Below, piece after piece: positions 12,101 to 22,574 of a DNA stretch of 64,000 nucleotides (position 1 is its first letter; each line of letters starts with the position of its first letter). The stretch lies in NCBI GenBank assembly GCA_024305745.1, contig JAHRBS010000004.1:434001-498000 (forward strand). Direction: 5' to 3'. The DNA comes from Polyporus tsugae. Lineage: Eukaryota > Basidiomycota > Agaricomycetes > Polyporales > Polyporaceae. The notes beneath the pieces are model-generated. The model saw nothing but the letters and a program-made list of their open reading frames with translations. It made no database searches and was not told the origin of the DNA. Made by a program: the position numbers and the translations under genes.

Positions 12101-14489
12101 CTCCTTTGCCTAATTCTCGAACACGATCTGCGTCTCGTCCGGGCCGCTACACGCATCGTGATCCCGAGGCAGGAGTTGACGAACATGCAGACCACAATAT
12201 GGCACGTCTTTAGGGCTTTTGACCGCAGGTTTTTTGAGCTTGATGGTAGGGCTACTCTTTGTTGCGGCACTTGTCGCGCGCTGATTGAAAGGGGCAGAGC
12301 TCTTCACAGAGCAAAAGCTCGATAGAAGCGAACGGTTCAAGGAGTTTGCATTCGGACTCGTAAGTCCCTGCCTAATGCTCCATCCACATGATATAAGTAA
12401 GAACTGACGGGGAACAGTTCCTTCAAGCCTTGCCTGATTCGAATATCTGGTCTACGAGCAAACTGAGTGATGAGACATTTGCCCTTCCGCTTCCAGACGA
12501 CGAAGGGCCGATTGCGTTGGATGGCATCGAAGAGGAGAAGAAGCCATCAACTATTTCTACCACTATGCTCGACGAAGTGGATATGGAAACCGAGGATGAC
12601 CACGCCGCGCCAAGTCCCATAAAGTCCATGTAGGTCCACTCAGGTGTTGTATAGATTCCGTTGGTCCTCACGATTGACGCAGTGTCGGCGAGTGGAACGG
12701 TTTCGCGTACACCGAGTCCGTATACCCGAGACGACCGATGCTTTCCCTGCGCTTCCACTACTCAAAGAAGGACGGCGAAGACTTGTGCGGGAGCGGGGTC
12801 GAGTTCGATGGGGACACATATACTCTTTCGGGAACGTGCTCCTCGGCAGAAGACGGCACGGTCCAAGTCAAGTGGGACATATGCTACCCCGACAGCGAGA
12901 CCGTCCACTACTATGGGACCTTGGTTGACGAGTTCACGATCACCGGCACGCGAGTCTATGGAGACGAGTCTGACTCCGACTATTCGTTCCTTCTCAAGAA
13001 GATCCCCGCTCCGTACATGACTTTACGCCCTAGTCCCTCCATCTTAGCTGCGAGCAAGTGTCGCTGGCTATGGCACTATGCGATCACGGCGACGATACAG
13101 GACGTTCGGCGGCGGTTGTGGTCTTGGTCGTACTTCGCTGCGCGGCGGGATATTCGGAGAAAATATCTCGAGGAGAACTTCCGCAGGAAGCGATACGTCG
13201 TGGAGAAGCCTGACGAGGAATTCAATGCTGGACTGAACGCGGCGAGACGGTGGTGCACTTTGGTCGAGACGCGGCTGTACGAAAACACCTGCGAGCACTT
13301 GTATCTCACGCTACCCTACCATTGGTACGTTCGATGCCATATCCAATATGTTTGCGTGACAGCCCCATTCACAGTATGTGTCTGTGCATTTGAATGCAGG
13401 TACAAGACATGCGATAGCTCCTCTGATGCAAACAGGCACTACATCGAGGGCGCGCGCTGCATCTGTCTCACCTGCATTCCGGACCAGGACGACTTCACCC
13501 GACAGGTCAACTTCTGCGACGACCCTGACTGCCTCGGGGCCGGGAAGTCGGATGCATCATGGTCAATATTCCCCAGCACCATCCATCGCACCACGCACGA
13601 TATCCTCAAGGTCAGGACGGTCATCAGCCGTCTCCTCTGGCCTAGTCTTTCCGGAAGGGCGGCAACGGCGCTCGAGCGGGTTCGCATACCTGGGGCTCTT
13701 CCTGATCCCCCTACAGACAAATTGGAAGGCGCTTCGGAGGAGAGGTCCGAGGCTCTTGAGAAGCCATCCGCGGCTCATGTTAAGGATGCTGATGGCCAAG
13801 AGGAACCGTCTGAACAGCCCGAGGCAACGGCCCTGGAGCGGGACGGGCTGACGTCGACGCCGGAGTGCAGGACATGTCGGGAGCCCGTGTACATGGGGCG
13901 TTGTTGGTATTGTCTGGATTGCGAAGGCACGCCCCTTGGTTCTCTTCCTACCACAATAGCCTCCCACTCACGATGCAATATTCACAGACTACATTTGCGA
14001 CGCGTGCGACAGCAAGACGCTCGTCGCTTGTTGGTCGTGTCACAAGCCATTCCCACAGCCTGAGTGGTACTATGGGTTCAAACCGAGTCAGCCATGGTTT
14101 TCCACTTGTAGCGATAGAGGCCATCGTCGGCGTTGCTAACTCACCGTTGTTTTGCAGACGACTTCACATGCCCTATGTGCTCGGCGCGGGGTGTCAAAGG
14201 TCCAGATCCCGACGCTTCTGAGAACGCGTTTGTGAACCGCCATGTCTCCACCCACCCGCTCGTCCAGTGCAAGCCGTTCGTTTCGGATCCTCAAGTGGAA
14301 CCCGAAACAGAGCCGAAGACGACAGATGGTCGCCTGGCCAAGCTGGAAGAGCGGATAGAGCAGCTGCAAGACCAACTGGTGAAGTTGGAGAGTAAGCAAG
14401 AGGCAATGCAGGTGCTATTGCTTTCCAGGTTTACCGAGGCTCTGGCGAAGATGCCGGGGATGAATAGTGTGGACGGGCAGGTCGGATAG
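9199..14489 (+). CDS. EF-hand / zinc-binding multidomain protein, copy 1
   Basis: Fifteen exons (ends at 9829, 9998, 10702, 11180, 11260, 11560, 11656, 12031, 12245, 12359, 12629, 13324, 13926, 14086, 14489), all in phase, give about 1,376 residues. A Pro/Ser/Thr-rich N-terminus is followed by a helical block (about 170-490; FADDLPWLMKALDEVARIHP, VEMKDMMMVMVQ). One canonical EF-hand loop, DDDASGYVTITE, sits near 557. A short hydrophobic stretch (PHWLAYWAVGW), more helices and an acidic linker follow. A beta-rich domain starts near 850 (GVEFDGDTYTLSG). ZZ-like cysteine clusters lie near 1060-1100 (CICLTC, CDDPDC) and 1213-1300 (CRTC, CWYCLDC, CDACDSKTLVACWSC, CPMC). The tail is a coiled coil. 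The start is the ATG in ACCACCATGTC. Function unknown. The EF-hand implies calcium binding, and the helices loosely recall fungal HeLo/SesA-type domains (inference). Confidence 0.85.
9999..10402 (+). other. Unusually long intron 2 of copy 1
   Basis: Donor CA|GTACGT and acceptor GATCAG|A keep the frame (Q then LKGVENRTHIG). The intron is 404 bp, whereas the same intron in copy 2 is 61 bp (16991-17051). The extra 340 bp or so encodes nothing recognisable and looks like an insertion. Confidence 0.6.
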
Positions 14490-15176
14490 AAAGCATCAGA
14501 TTCTATCACTGACTGAAACTCGGATACGTTACATAGTACTTTGGTATTGCCTTGTTCTCAAATGTTCGCTCGGTACAGCAGCGGTCTGGCTACAGGAGGC
14601 ACTCTGGCTGGTCACGAAGGATCCGTGCATGCCTTTAGGCGAGAGGTTGACGTGCCGATCGCTGCTAATGGGCGCGGTTGCGACGAAGAACATTTCTTAC
14701 TTTCGAGTCCATGTGAGGTTGTCCGCAATCTCATCGGTGATTTGACCCATGGTCAGTGATACACTGAGACGGATGGGGTGTGCCTACAGCTGATGGCGTG
14801 GTCCAAGAGCTGCAACGAGTAAATATTTCATATGCGTTTGGAAAGAAGCTGCAATCGGGACGTCATAGCCTGGGAGGAAGTGATGCGAGTTAGACAATAC
14901 ATACTTCTCGGGTCGCCCTACCGCCGAGACGTGCATCTCGCAAGTATCCTTCATAGACATCTCGGAAAGGGGAAAACAAGAATGCCTCCGGTGCCGTCGC
15001 ACGACGACAAATCTAGGCAGGTCAGGAAAGTCAGAGGAGTGGGTTGGGCACCTCTATTGATATTGCACTATTGATACATAAAGCTGATGTACGATTAGTA
15101 GTGGATGCGCACGATAGTCATACTACTTGTCCGGATTAGTCATGAACGAGCGCGTCAAGGCGTAGCAAACCATGTA
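14490..15176. other. Intergenic region between convergent genes
   Basis: Copy 1 (+) and ISA1 (-) converge here. No coding signal, repeat or RNA gene was recognised. Confidence 0.4.
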
Positions 15177-15990
15177 TTACGAGCCCACAGTGAAGGATTC
15201 TCCACACCCGCAAGCATCCTTAATGTTCGGGTTCTTGAACGCGAACTTCGCGCTGCGCAAGGGAAGCCTGTATAAGCAGCAAGCAAACGAAATGATGCCA
15301 GAGCGACGCACCTCAGGCCATCCTCTTTCCAGTCCATCTCGCTTCCAATGATCGAGAACAGCGCTTTGCTGTCGATTACGACCTTGACTCCATCCTGCTC
15401 CACGACCTCGTCAAACTTCGCCGGCTTCTCTACGTACTCTAGGTGGTATGAGAGCCCTGCACAGCCCTTATTCCGGACACCAATACGAATCATCTGGGGC
15501 GTTGGGCTCTTGAAGAGGTTCCGCAACCGCTCGACTGCCGTAGGGGTCTATTGGCACGGAGCCAAAATCCAATCATCACTCAGAAGCTCAATCATGCGCA
15601 TGTGGAAACATTACGTACCACAGTAATGGCAGCCTTGGTTGCGCGGATAGTCGGGCGACGCCGCTCAGCCTTCGGCGCAGGTGGGGGACGGGCGGCCACC
15701 TGGGGAGAAGCGGCGTTTGGGGAAAGGGTCTTCGCTGTTGGCAGCTTCGAGGGTGTCGTGCTCGAGGGAGCGATGACTAGAGGCGTCTCCCCAAGTAATG
15801 ACGATGGTGAAGTAGACTTCGACTTTGAAGGGCTCGCAGGAGGGGGTGGAGGACGGTCATGAGAGAGCACAGACATCATGGCATGTCGGTGACTGGGGAG
15901 GTAGACGAGAGCATGGTTCGAGGAAGGACCGGGAATGAAGAGTGCTGCAGGCGCATGTGCGCGCTGTAGGCGAGCAAGTGTAGACGCCAT
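15177..15990 (-). CDS. ISA1: Mitochondrial iron-sulfur assembly protein, A-type carrier (Isa1)
   Basis: Three exons (15619-15990, 15312-15547, 15177-15252) with introns of 71 and 59 bp encode about 227 residues. A-type carriers help build [4Fe-4S] clusters late in mitochondrial assembly. The catalytic part reads AITVTPTAVERLRNLF, then IGVRNKGCAGLSYHLEY, and ends ACGCGESFTV. Together these supply the three conserved cysteines (C in KGCAG and the CGC pair). The first exon is basic, Ser/Pro-rich and poorly conserved, as expected for a mitochondrial targeting sequence (MASTLARLQRAHAPAALF). The ATG at 15990 is chosen because it begins that presequence. Its promoter is shared head-to-head with copy 2 of the EF-hand family (389 bp between starts). 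Confidence 0.93.
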
Positions 15991-16225
15991 GGTGGTCGAG
16001 AGGAGGGCATCGCCATCGTCGGCGACGTCGACGAGGTGCGATGCAGCAGCCAGCCCGACAGAGGCCGATCGTTTCAGTAATAATTCCCCATAAGTTAGCG
16101 TACAAGTTTTATAAGCCATATGGAAAATACAATTAGCTGAGCAGATTAGGCTTATCGAGGCTTACGTCAGGACGGCCGATATCTTACAGACGGCGGCGTC
16201 ACCTCAGAACTGTACTTACTTCCTT

Positions 16226-16266
16226 CCAGACGCCTTGGTGAGTAATTCCCCCACCAAGGCGTCTGG
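16226..16266. repeat. Perfect 15-bp inverted repeat in the ISA1 / copy 2 divergent promoter
   Basis: Arms CCAGACGCCTTGGTG (16226-16240) and its exact reverse complement (16252-16266) flank an 11-nt spacer. The element sits 236 bp from the ISA1 start and 113 bp from the copy 2 start. It could be a dimeric regulator site or a cruciform. No coding or terminator role fits its place. Confidence 0.6.
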
Positions 16267-16378
16267 TATCGAGACTATTGCTCTCCAACCAAATATCTTT
16301 TAAGACGTCTTACCACCATCACCATCGCGAACAGCAGAGCCCCTCTAGTGCAGTACTCGTTCAGGATTCAGAGCGTCG

Positions 16379-19300
16379 ATGGCGACCCATGTACCCGAGC
16401 CAACTTCCCCTCGAGCTCAGGCTGTCCCGATGCCGATGCTCCAACCAGCGCCATACACAACTGCTTACACCGTAGAAGAAACATCCGCTATGAGCGGGGC
16501 ATTGGCGGATCTCGCATCCATGAACACTCGTTTGGACTCTGGGCCCAATGTTGCCAAGACTGAACGAAAACTAGACACAATAGGTTTTCAATCTCATAAA
16601 TATTGGTTGCATAACTTCACTCATCCTGTCGTACCACCAGGGAACACTGTGAACAATCTTGCGAGCCAGGTCTCTCCCGCAGTCGCGTTTCTGAAGACTG
16701 CTGCTTCCACCGACCTCGCTCAACAGATCGAGCAGGGTATTAAGCGCTTCGCCGACAACGTGCCATGGCTGATGAAAAGCTTGGACGAGCTCGCGCGCAT
16801 CCATCCGGCGGTGACTGGTACGTCATAAAACGGTTGCTTTCGAGACTAGAGAGTAGCTGAATACCATTATTACAGTTGCCGTCCTGGCGTTCAAGGCGGT
16901 CTACGCGCTGGAGAGCACGCGTCAGGAGAACGACCGCCGGGTCGTGGCATTGTATGTTGAGATGAAGGACATGATGATGGTCATGGTCCAGTCAGTTTGT
17001 CCATTGCCGCAATTGCCGCATTCTCCACTGTTCTGACCGCACCTCTACCAGGCTGAAAGCCATTGAGAGCCGGATCCACATCGGGCTGGACGGCCGAGTG
17101 CTCAAAGATCGGCTGGAGGAATTGGCCGAGAAGACCGCGAGCGACATCAAAGAGTGCGCGAACATTTGCGATACGTTCCTCAAGAAGAGGCTCCTCGTCA
17201 AGGTCTTCAAAGGGCCCGTTTGGGCGGAGAGGCTCGCGGTCTTTGTGCAGGTCTTTGAAGGCCGGAAGGCCGATTTCCAGTTCGCGCTCGCCATGCACAC
17301 CGCCAACTCGCTCACGGACGTCAAGAGGCAAAACCATGAGATCCAAGCCAAGTACGTACTCGACTCTCGTTCTCGTGTAGGGAACGTATAGACATTTGAC
17401 ATGTGACGTCTAGACTCGACGCCGTGCTTGCGATGTTCCAACGACTCGCGAGTCCTGAAGAACGCAAGATCGCTTCTGAGGTCGAGAGCAATGGCGGGGC
17501 GACGAAGGTCCGGAAAGATGACGATGTCCTCAGATCTCTCATGGCTATGGACGCCTCCATGCATCGCGATGCTCCTGAAGCAGACGAGAAAGAGCCGAAG
17601 GTAGCCAAGCACCCGTATGCGATGTCTGGCAAGCAGAAGCCCCTCATGCTCGATCAGTTCAAGATGGAGTTAAGGGAGGACATCGACGACTCGCTGGAGC
17701 GTAACCTCGAGACGTTCATTGGTAAATTCGACCTGCAAGTGAGCTTGCTGCAGGTCGCGTTGGAACGGTACATCCATGTAGAGAACGACAGAGTCATCGG
17801 CGCGGTCACGGACGTGGTCACCCAAGGCCCCCATATGAAGATCAAGGACCCGGTACGTCTCTCCCAGTCCCAAACTATATTCTGTTGCTCATCTCTCTGG
17901 TGGAATTGATAGGAACTCAGGAAGATCTGGCAGGAGATGGTATGCCTCCGTCCCATATCTCCCATCTACTGAGTGCCACTTACAGTCAGACAGAATTGGC
18001 GCGGCAACGTGAAGGCACGCCTGTTCGCGATGACACTGCAAGATCACTACCGGGACGAGTTCGAATTAGCGACTCACGCCCCTGACGCTATTTCCACAGA
18101 CGATTGGGCCTTGAAGTACCTGAGCACAGACTGGCTGCCGTCCATCATGGAAGCCTTCGACAACGACGCTTCCGGGTACGTCACGATCACTGAGGTGAAC
18201 AAGCTGATGGATCTGCGGCCACCTTCTCTCGGTTGGAGGTGAGACGTCATCCGCGAGTACCGTGCTATGTTGTGCTCACTGGGGATTCGCAGTGTCCTAC
18301 ACTGGTTGGCCTACCTCGCCATTGGTCTGTTTGCACGACTAGGTTGATCCTCCCTCCCTGGCTGATATTTGATCTTATCCAGGGTGGAGAATGGCGGCGG
18401 ATACGTACATTAGGCGGGTACAGACGATCCTTACCCGCATGCAAGAGACAATCCCGACCGTTCTCCCAGTCAACCGCAATGCGGTCGATTCATATTTGGA
18501 GGTGTGGAGTTGGATCTTCATGCTGCTCCACGGAGTTTCCATGAATCTCGATGACGACGATACCATAAACCGCGATCGGTTCCAAGAGCATATCGACATG
18601 GAAGAGCAACACATTCGCGAGAACTTGCGCAAGGTCAAGTACGCTATCGATGCGTCTGATACTCTTTTCCTCGTCATCGGCGCGGGGAACTTGGACAAGG
18701 TATTCCACCCTTCTCAATGTCCGTGTGCTAGTCTGAACCTCCCCATTTGTCAGGCTGTGTGGCATTTGCTTTTCCTACTGCTCGAAAATGACTGGATCAA
18801 GTTCTCGGCGGCGCGGACGCATTCTCTGACTCGTGCCTTGTTTACCCAAGCGCACGACACAATACTGCAGGTTTTCAACGCGCTTAACGACAGGGGCGCC
18901 GATCTCGAGCGTGAGTTGTTTGATGCCCCCTCTAGAGCGCAAACCTGTTTAATATTTGTTCACAGGGCGGTTCATACATCAAAAGCTCGACCTAAAGACA
19001 GAGTTCAAGAGTTTTGCGTGCGGCCTCGTGAGTAGCTTGTGCACCGGACCGTGAAAGCTTCCTCGCGGAGGGTTGCTGACGTCCAAGCTTCGTTAGTACT
19101 CTTACATCAAAAATCATGGTTTTTGGGACGTCGAGAACAAGACCAACCCAGAATTCTTTCCACACATCCCCGATGGCGAGCTCCCCTATGTTGACGACAT
19201 TCCGGAGGAGATCATCAAGAATAAAGCGCCAGGCTTGATTACAACCGCGTATGATACCATCGACGAAGAAAGCGAGGAAGATCTAACCGCACCAGAGCCC

Positions 19301-22088
19301 TTGAAATCTATGTGAGTCGATTGATCTCTCTTATATGCCGTCGTCGACGTTGACGCTAACACCATCACAGCTTGGGCCGATGGAATGGGTTTGCTTATAC
19401 CCCACTGGTATACCCTACCCGGAGCATGCTCTCCTTTCGCTTCCACCTCTCTCACGCCGACAACGAAGACTTCACGGCCGAGGGTGTCGAGTTCGACAGC
19501 GACTCGTACATCGTGACGGGCCACGTTGCACGAGAGACGGGCGGCATGTCACAGGTCGAGTGGACAGTGAAGTATCCGGGCGGCTACGACGTCCGCTACT
19601 TTGGCTCGCTCACCGACGAGTTCACGATCATGGGCTGTCGCAGCATTAGCGAATATGACATGGACTGGCAGTTCGTTCTCAAGAAGATCCCCGCGGAGTA
19701 CATGATCTACCGGCCGAGTCCATATACCTTGAGCCCCCCTACACCGTCGCAGCCATCGATGTTGCCGCCGTACTCGTTCCCGGGTCTGCCCCTCGCGAGC
19801 GGGAGAATGAAGGGGGACTCGTCGGCGGTTTCGATCTCGGATGCCGATGCTGATGAGATCAATGTAAAGGCGGAAGAGGCAGGCGCTGTGGACGGGCATG
19901 CACTAGCGGATACGAGCCTGGAAGTGGGTACCGACGACGACGACAACGACGACAACGACGACGACAACGACAACGACGACGACAACGACGACGACAACGA
20001 CGACGACAACGACGACGACAACGACGACGACAACGACGACAACGACGACGACGGGGAGTCCACAGGGGTCGAAGCTGCTCGCCGGTGGCAAGACGTCACG
20101 TTAAGACTAGACCTGATTGCGAATGCGGAAGTGGCTGTTGGTGTAGACGTCCCTGCCGGTCCGGATGCCAGACAATCTATCCCAGACATGGATGCAAACG
20201 GAGCACCACCTCACCTGAGGTATCGTGAGCTTTGGCGGTATGCGATCTCAGCCACCCTCCACGACGTCCGCCGCAAGTGGTGGACGTGGACGTACTTCGC
20301 GGCGCGCCGTGACGCGCGGAAGAACTTCCTCAATGCGCACTATGTTGGGTTGAATGGATTCTTCCCTCACGAGCCCGAGCCGGTCCATACCTATCGGACC
20401 AACCAGGCGAAGTTGGCGTGCACAGCGGCGGATGCGCAGTTCTACGAGTCCCTCGCCGTTTACCTATCTAACACACGGCCTAGCTCCGTGTACGTCACCT
20501 CGCCCGCTTCACCCTCCGCGTCGTTGATGCTGACTGACTGCAACCTTCACTGACGCCAGCAACATGTGGTGCTCCACCGGCGATATATATCCACCCCATT
20601 GGGTGTCCCCCGCGCGGCTGATTTGCCTCGACTGCGAGCCCGACCCGACGCAGTTCTGCGAGTGGGTGGTGTTCTGCGACAACCCGCTTTGCTACAGCGT
20701 TGCGCTCCCGAACGTCGGCTTCCCGCCGCATGTCTGTGCGCACGACCCTACGCATGACTTCGTCAAGGTTAGAACCACCGTGCATGGCCTGGAATGGGGC
20801 CTGCTCCGCTGGAGGGCGATCGACGGCATCAACCGCTCTGTGTCGTGCGAGAATCCACCGCGTGACCTTCCTCCGAGTCCTCCTTCCGCCGAACGTGCCG
20901 AAGGGAAGTCTGTGTCGGATTCGGTTGCTAGAGGATCACTGGTGGATGCTGGTGCAAACCATGGGGCGGAGGAGGATGCGGTGCCAGTGGGTCAAGTCTC
21001 GTCCTCACTGAATACCGCGGCTTCTGTGCGCAATGCGATATCGCCACGCCCGAGCGCAAATATGTGGCGGCCACCGGCGGAGAAAGAGTCCTGTCCCCCG
21101 CCTAACCAGGCCAGTGTAGGAGCAGAGCTCGCTGCTCCAGGCGTGGTACACTGGCCTGAAGTTTCGACCGCGACGACGACACCTCTGCTTTGCGATGAGG
21201 GGGAGGCACCAAACATGGACCTACCCTGCGCAACTTACACCTGGGACACCGAGACTTTGAGGGAGGCTATGCCGGGTATCGCTGGTAATTTGGGACATTC
21301 GGAAGAGGATCATCCAGACGCAGCTCCGATCAATGGGTGGGTCTTGAAGCCTAGCATAATACTCGACAAGCCAATAAAACCCCTCCCATGTTTGATCTGC
21401 CACGAGGAGGTGTTCGTGGGGAGGAGTTGGTATTGTCTTGACTGCGCCGGTATGTGCATCGCTCTATCGATGGTTTATGTGCCCTCACCAAATGTTTGTC
21501 CCAAGATTACATATGCAATGACTGCGAGTCGAAGACATTGATCGCATGCCAACATTGCAAAAAACCATTCCCGCAGCCTCAGTGGTACTACGGCAATGGA
21601 TTCTGTCAGTCTCTCTGCCGCTCTCAGCTGCTCTTCTCGTCCGGGCCGACTGACATGTTCTCTCCCTAGATGACTTTATCTGCGATATGTGTTGGGCGCG
21701 CGGTCTCAAAGGACCCGATCCAGCCACCCTCCCGCCTCATCATAATCTAGTTCTCCTATACTGGGGCCTCCCTCGGCATGTTTACACCCACCCGCTCGTG
21801 AAATGTAAACGTTGGGACTTCAAACCCCCTGAGCCCGAACCGAATATGGATCCTCCACTCGACTCGGAGGCATTGATGGACCGCCGACTTGCGAGTGTGG
21901 AGGAGCGGCTCTCTGCGATGGACGTAAAGTTCGAGAGGCTCCAAGGCCGGTTCGACGAGCTGGAGGAGCAGCTCGGTGCGCATTTTCAGAAGATGCAGGA
22001 GGCACTCCTGGAGAGGTTTGCGGAGACGTTGACGAACGTTCTTGCCAGGAACGGTGACATGAATGCAGCGGATGGACAATCCCCTTAG
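16379..22088 (+). CDS. EF-hand / zinc-binding multidomain protein, copy 2
   Basis: Fifteen exons with the same phases as copy 1, ending at 16817, 16990, 17351, 17852, 17939, 18238, 18324, 18699, 18910, 19027, 19311, 20489, 21449, 21604 and 22088, give about 1,624 residues. It is longer than copy 1 because exons 12 and 13 carry low-complexity insertions, including a 40-residue Asp/Asn run. The helical block (RFADNVPWLMKSLDELARIHP; VEMKDMMMVMVQ), the EF-hand loop DNDASGYVTITE, HWLAYLAIGW, the beta-rich domain (GVEFDSDSYIVTG) and both Cys modules (CLDCEPDPTQFCEW; CLICHEEV...CLDCAG; CNDCESKTLIACQHCKK; CDMCWARG) are kept. A coiled coil closes the protein. No lesion was found. Start ATG 16379 is the first in frame. 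Molecular function is unknown; calcium and zinc binding are inferred from residues. Confidence 0.85.
19933..20052 (+). repeat. GAC/AAC trinucleotide repeat coding for an Asp/Asn run
   Basis: Forty consecutive codons are all GAC or AAC, mostly as three GAC plus one AAC. The run is inside exon 12 of copy 2, after the beta-rich domain, and is absent from the other three copies. The pure codon use points to recent repeat expansion and likely length variation between strains. Confidence 0.9.
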
Positions 22089-22574
22089 TTTCTGTTTCTT
22101 GATTTCTATGGGTTAGTATTGGATCCAACTCGGCTGAATAGTAACTTAGTGCTTCAAGTAAGTACTAGGTACCGTGATACCGACACTTGCCCTTAAGCTT
22201 GTCCCGCGGCCGACTCCCCCATCATCGATCACCAGTCACCGATGGGTACGGTATCGCCGCCGGTATGCAGCTGAGCAGGAAACCGCGCGTTCGACCTGGC
22301 ACGCATGTTACCTCGACTTGCGTTATGTACATAGCTCTGGTATCGACTTTATTGATTTTTCGCAATATGAAATGGTTGGATTACGGAGAACGTTCAACGC
22401 AGAGTCGAATATGAGTGTCGGAGAAGGGTCGCTGCCACAACGATATCATACCAAAACAGGAATGACCATTGCAGGCGTTGAGTGAGCGCCGACCACCAAC
22501 TCTGAAATGTCCGCGGGTCATGGACTCCCAAACTTCTCCTGTTCGCCTTCATTTCCCTCACACTCTCCTGCAAG
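22089..22574. other. Intergenic region upstream of ARP5
   Basis: No coding signal was recognised. It must contain the ARP5 promoter and the copy 2 terminator. Confidence 0.4.
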
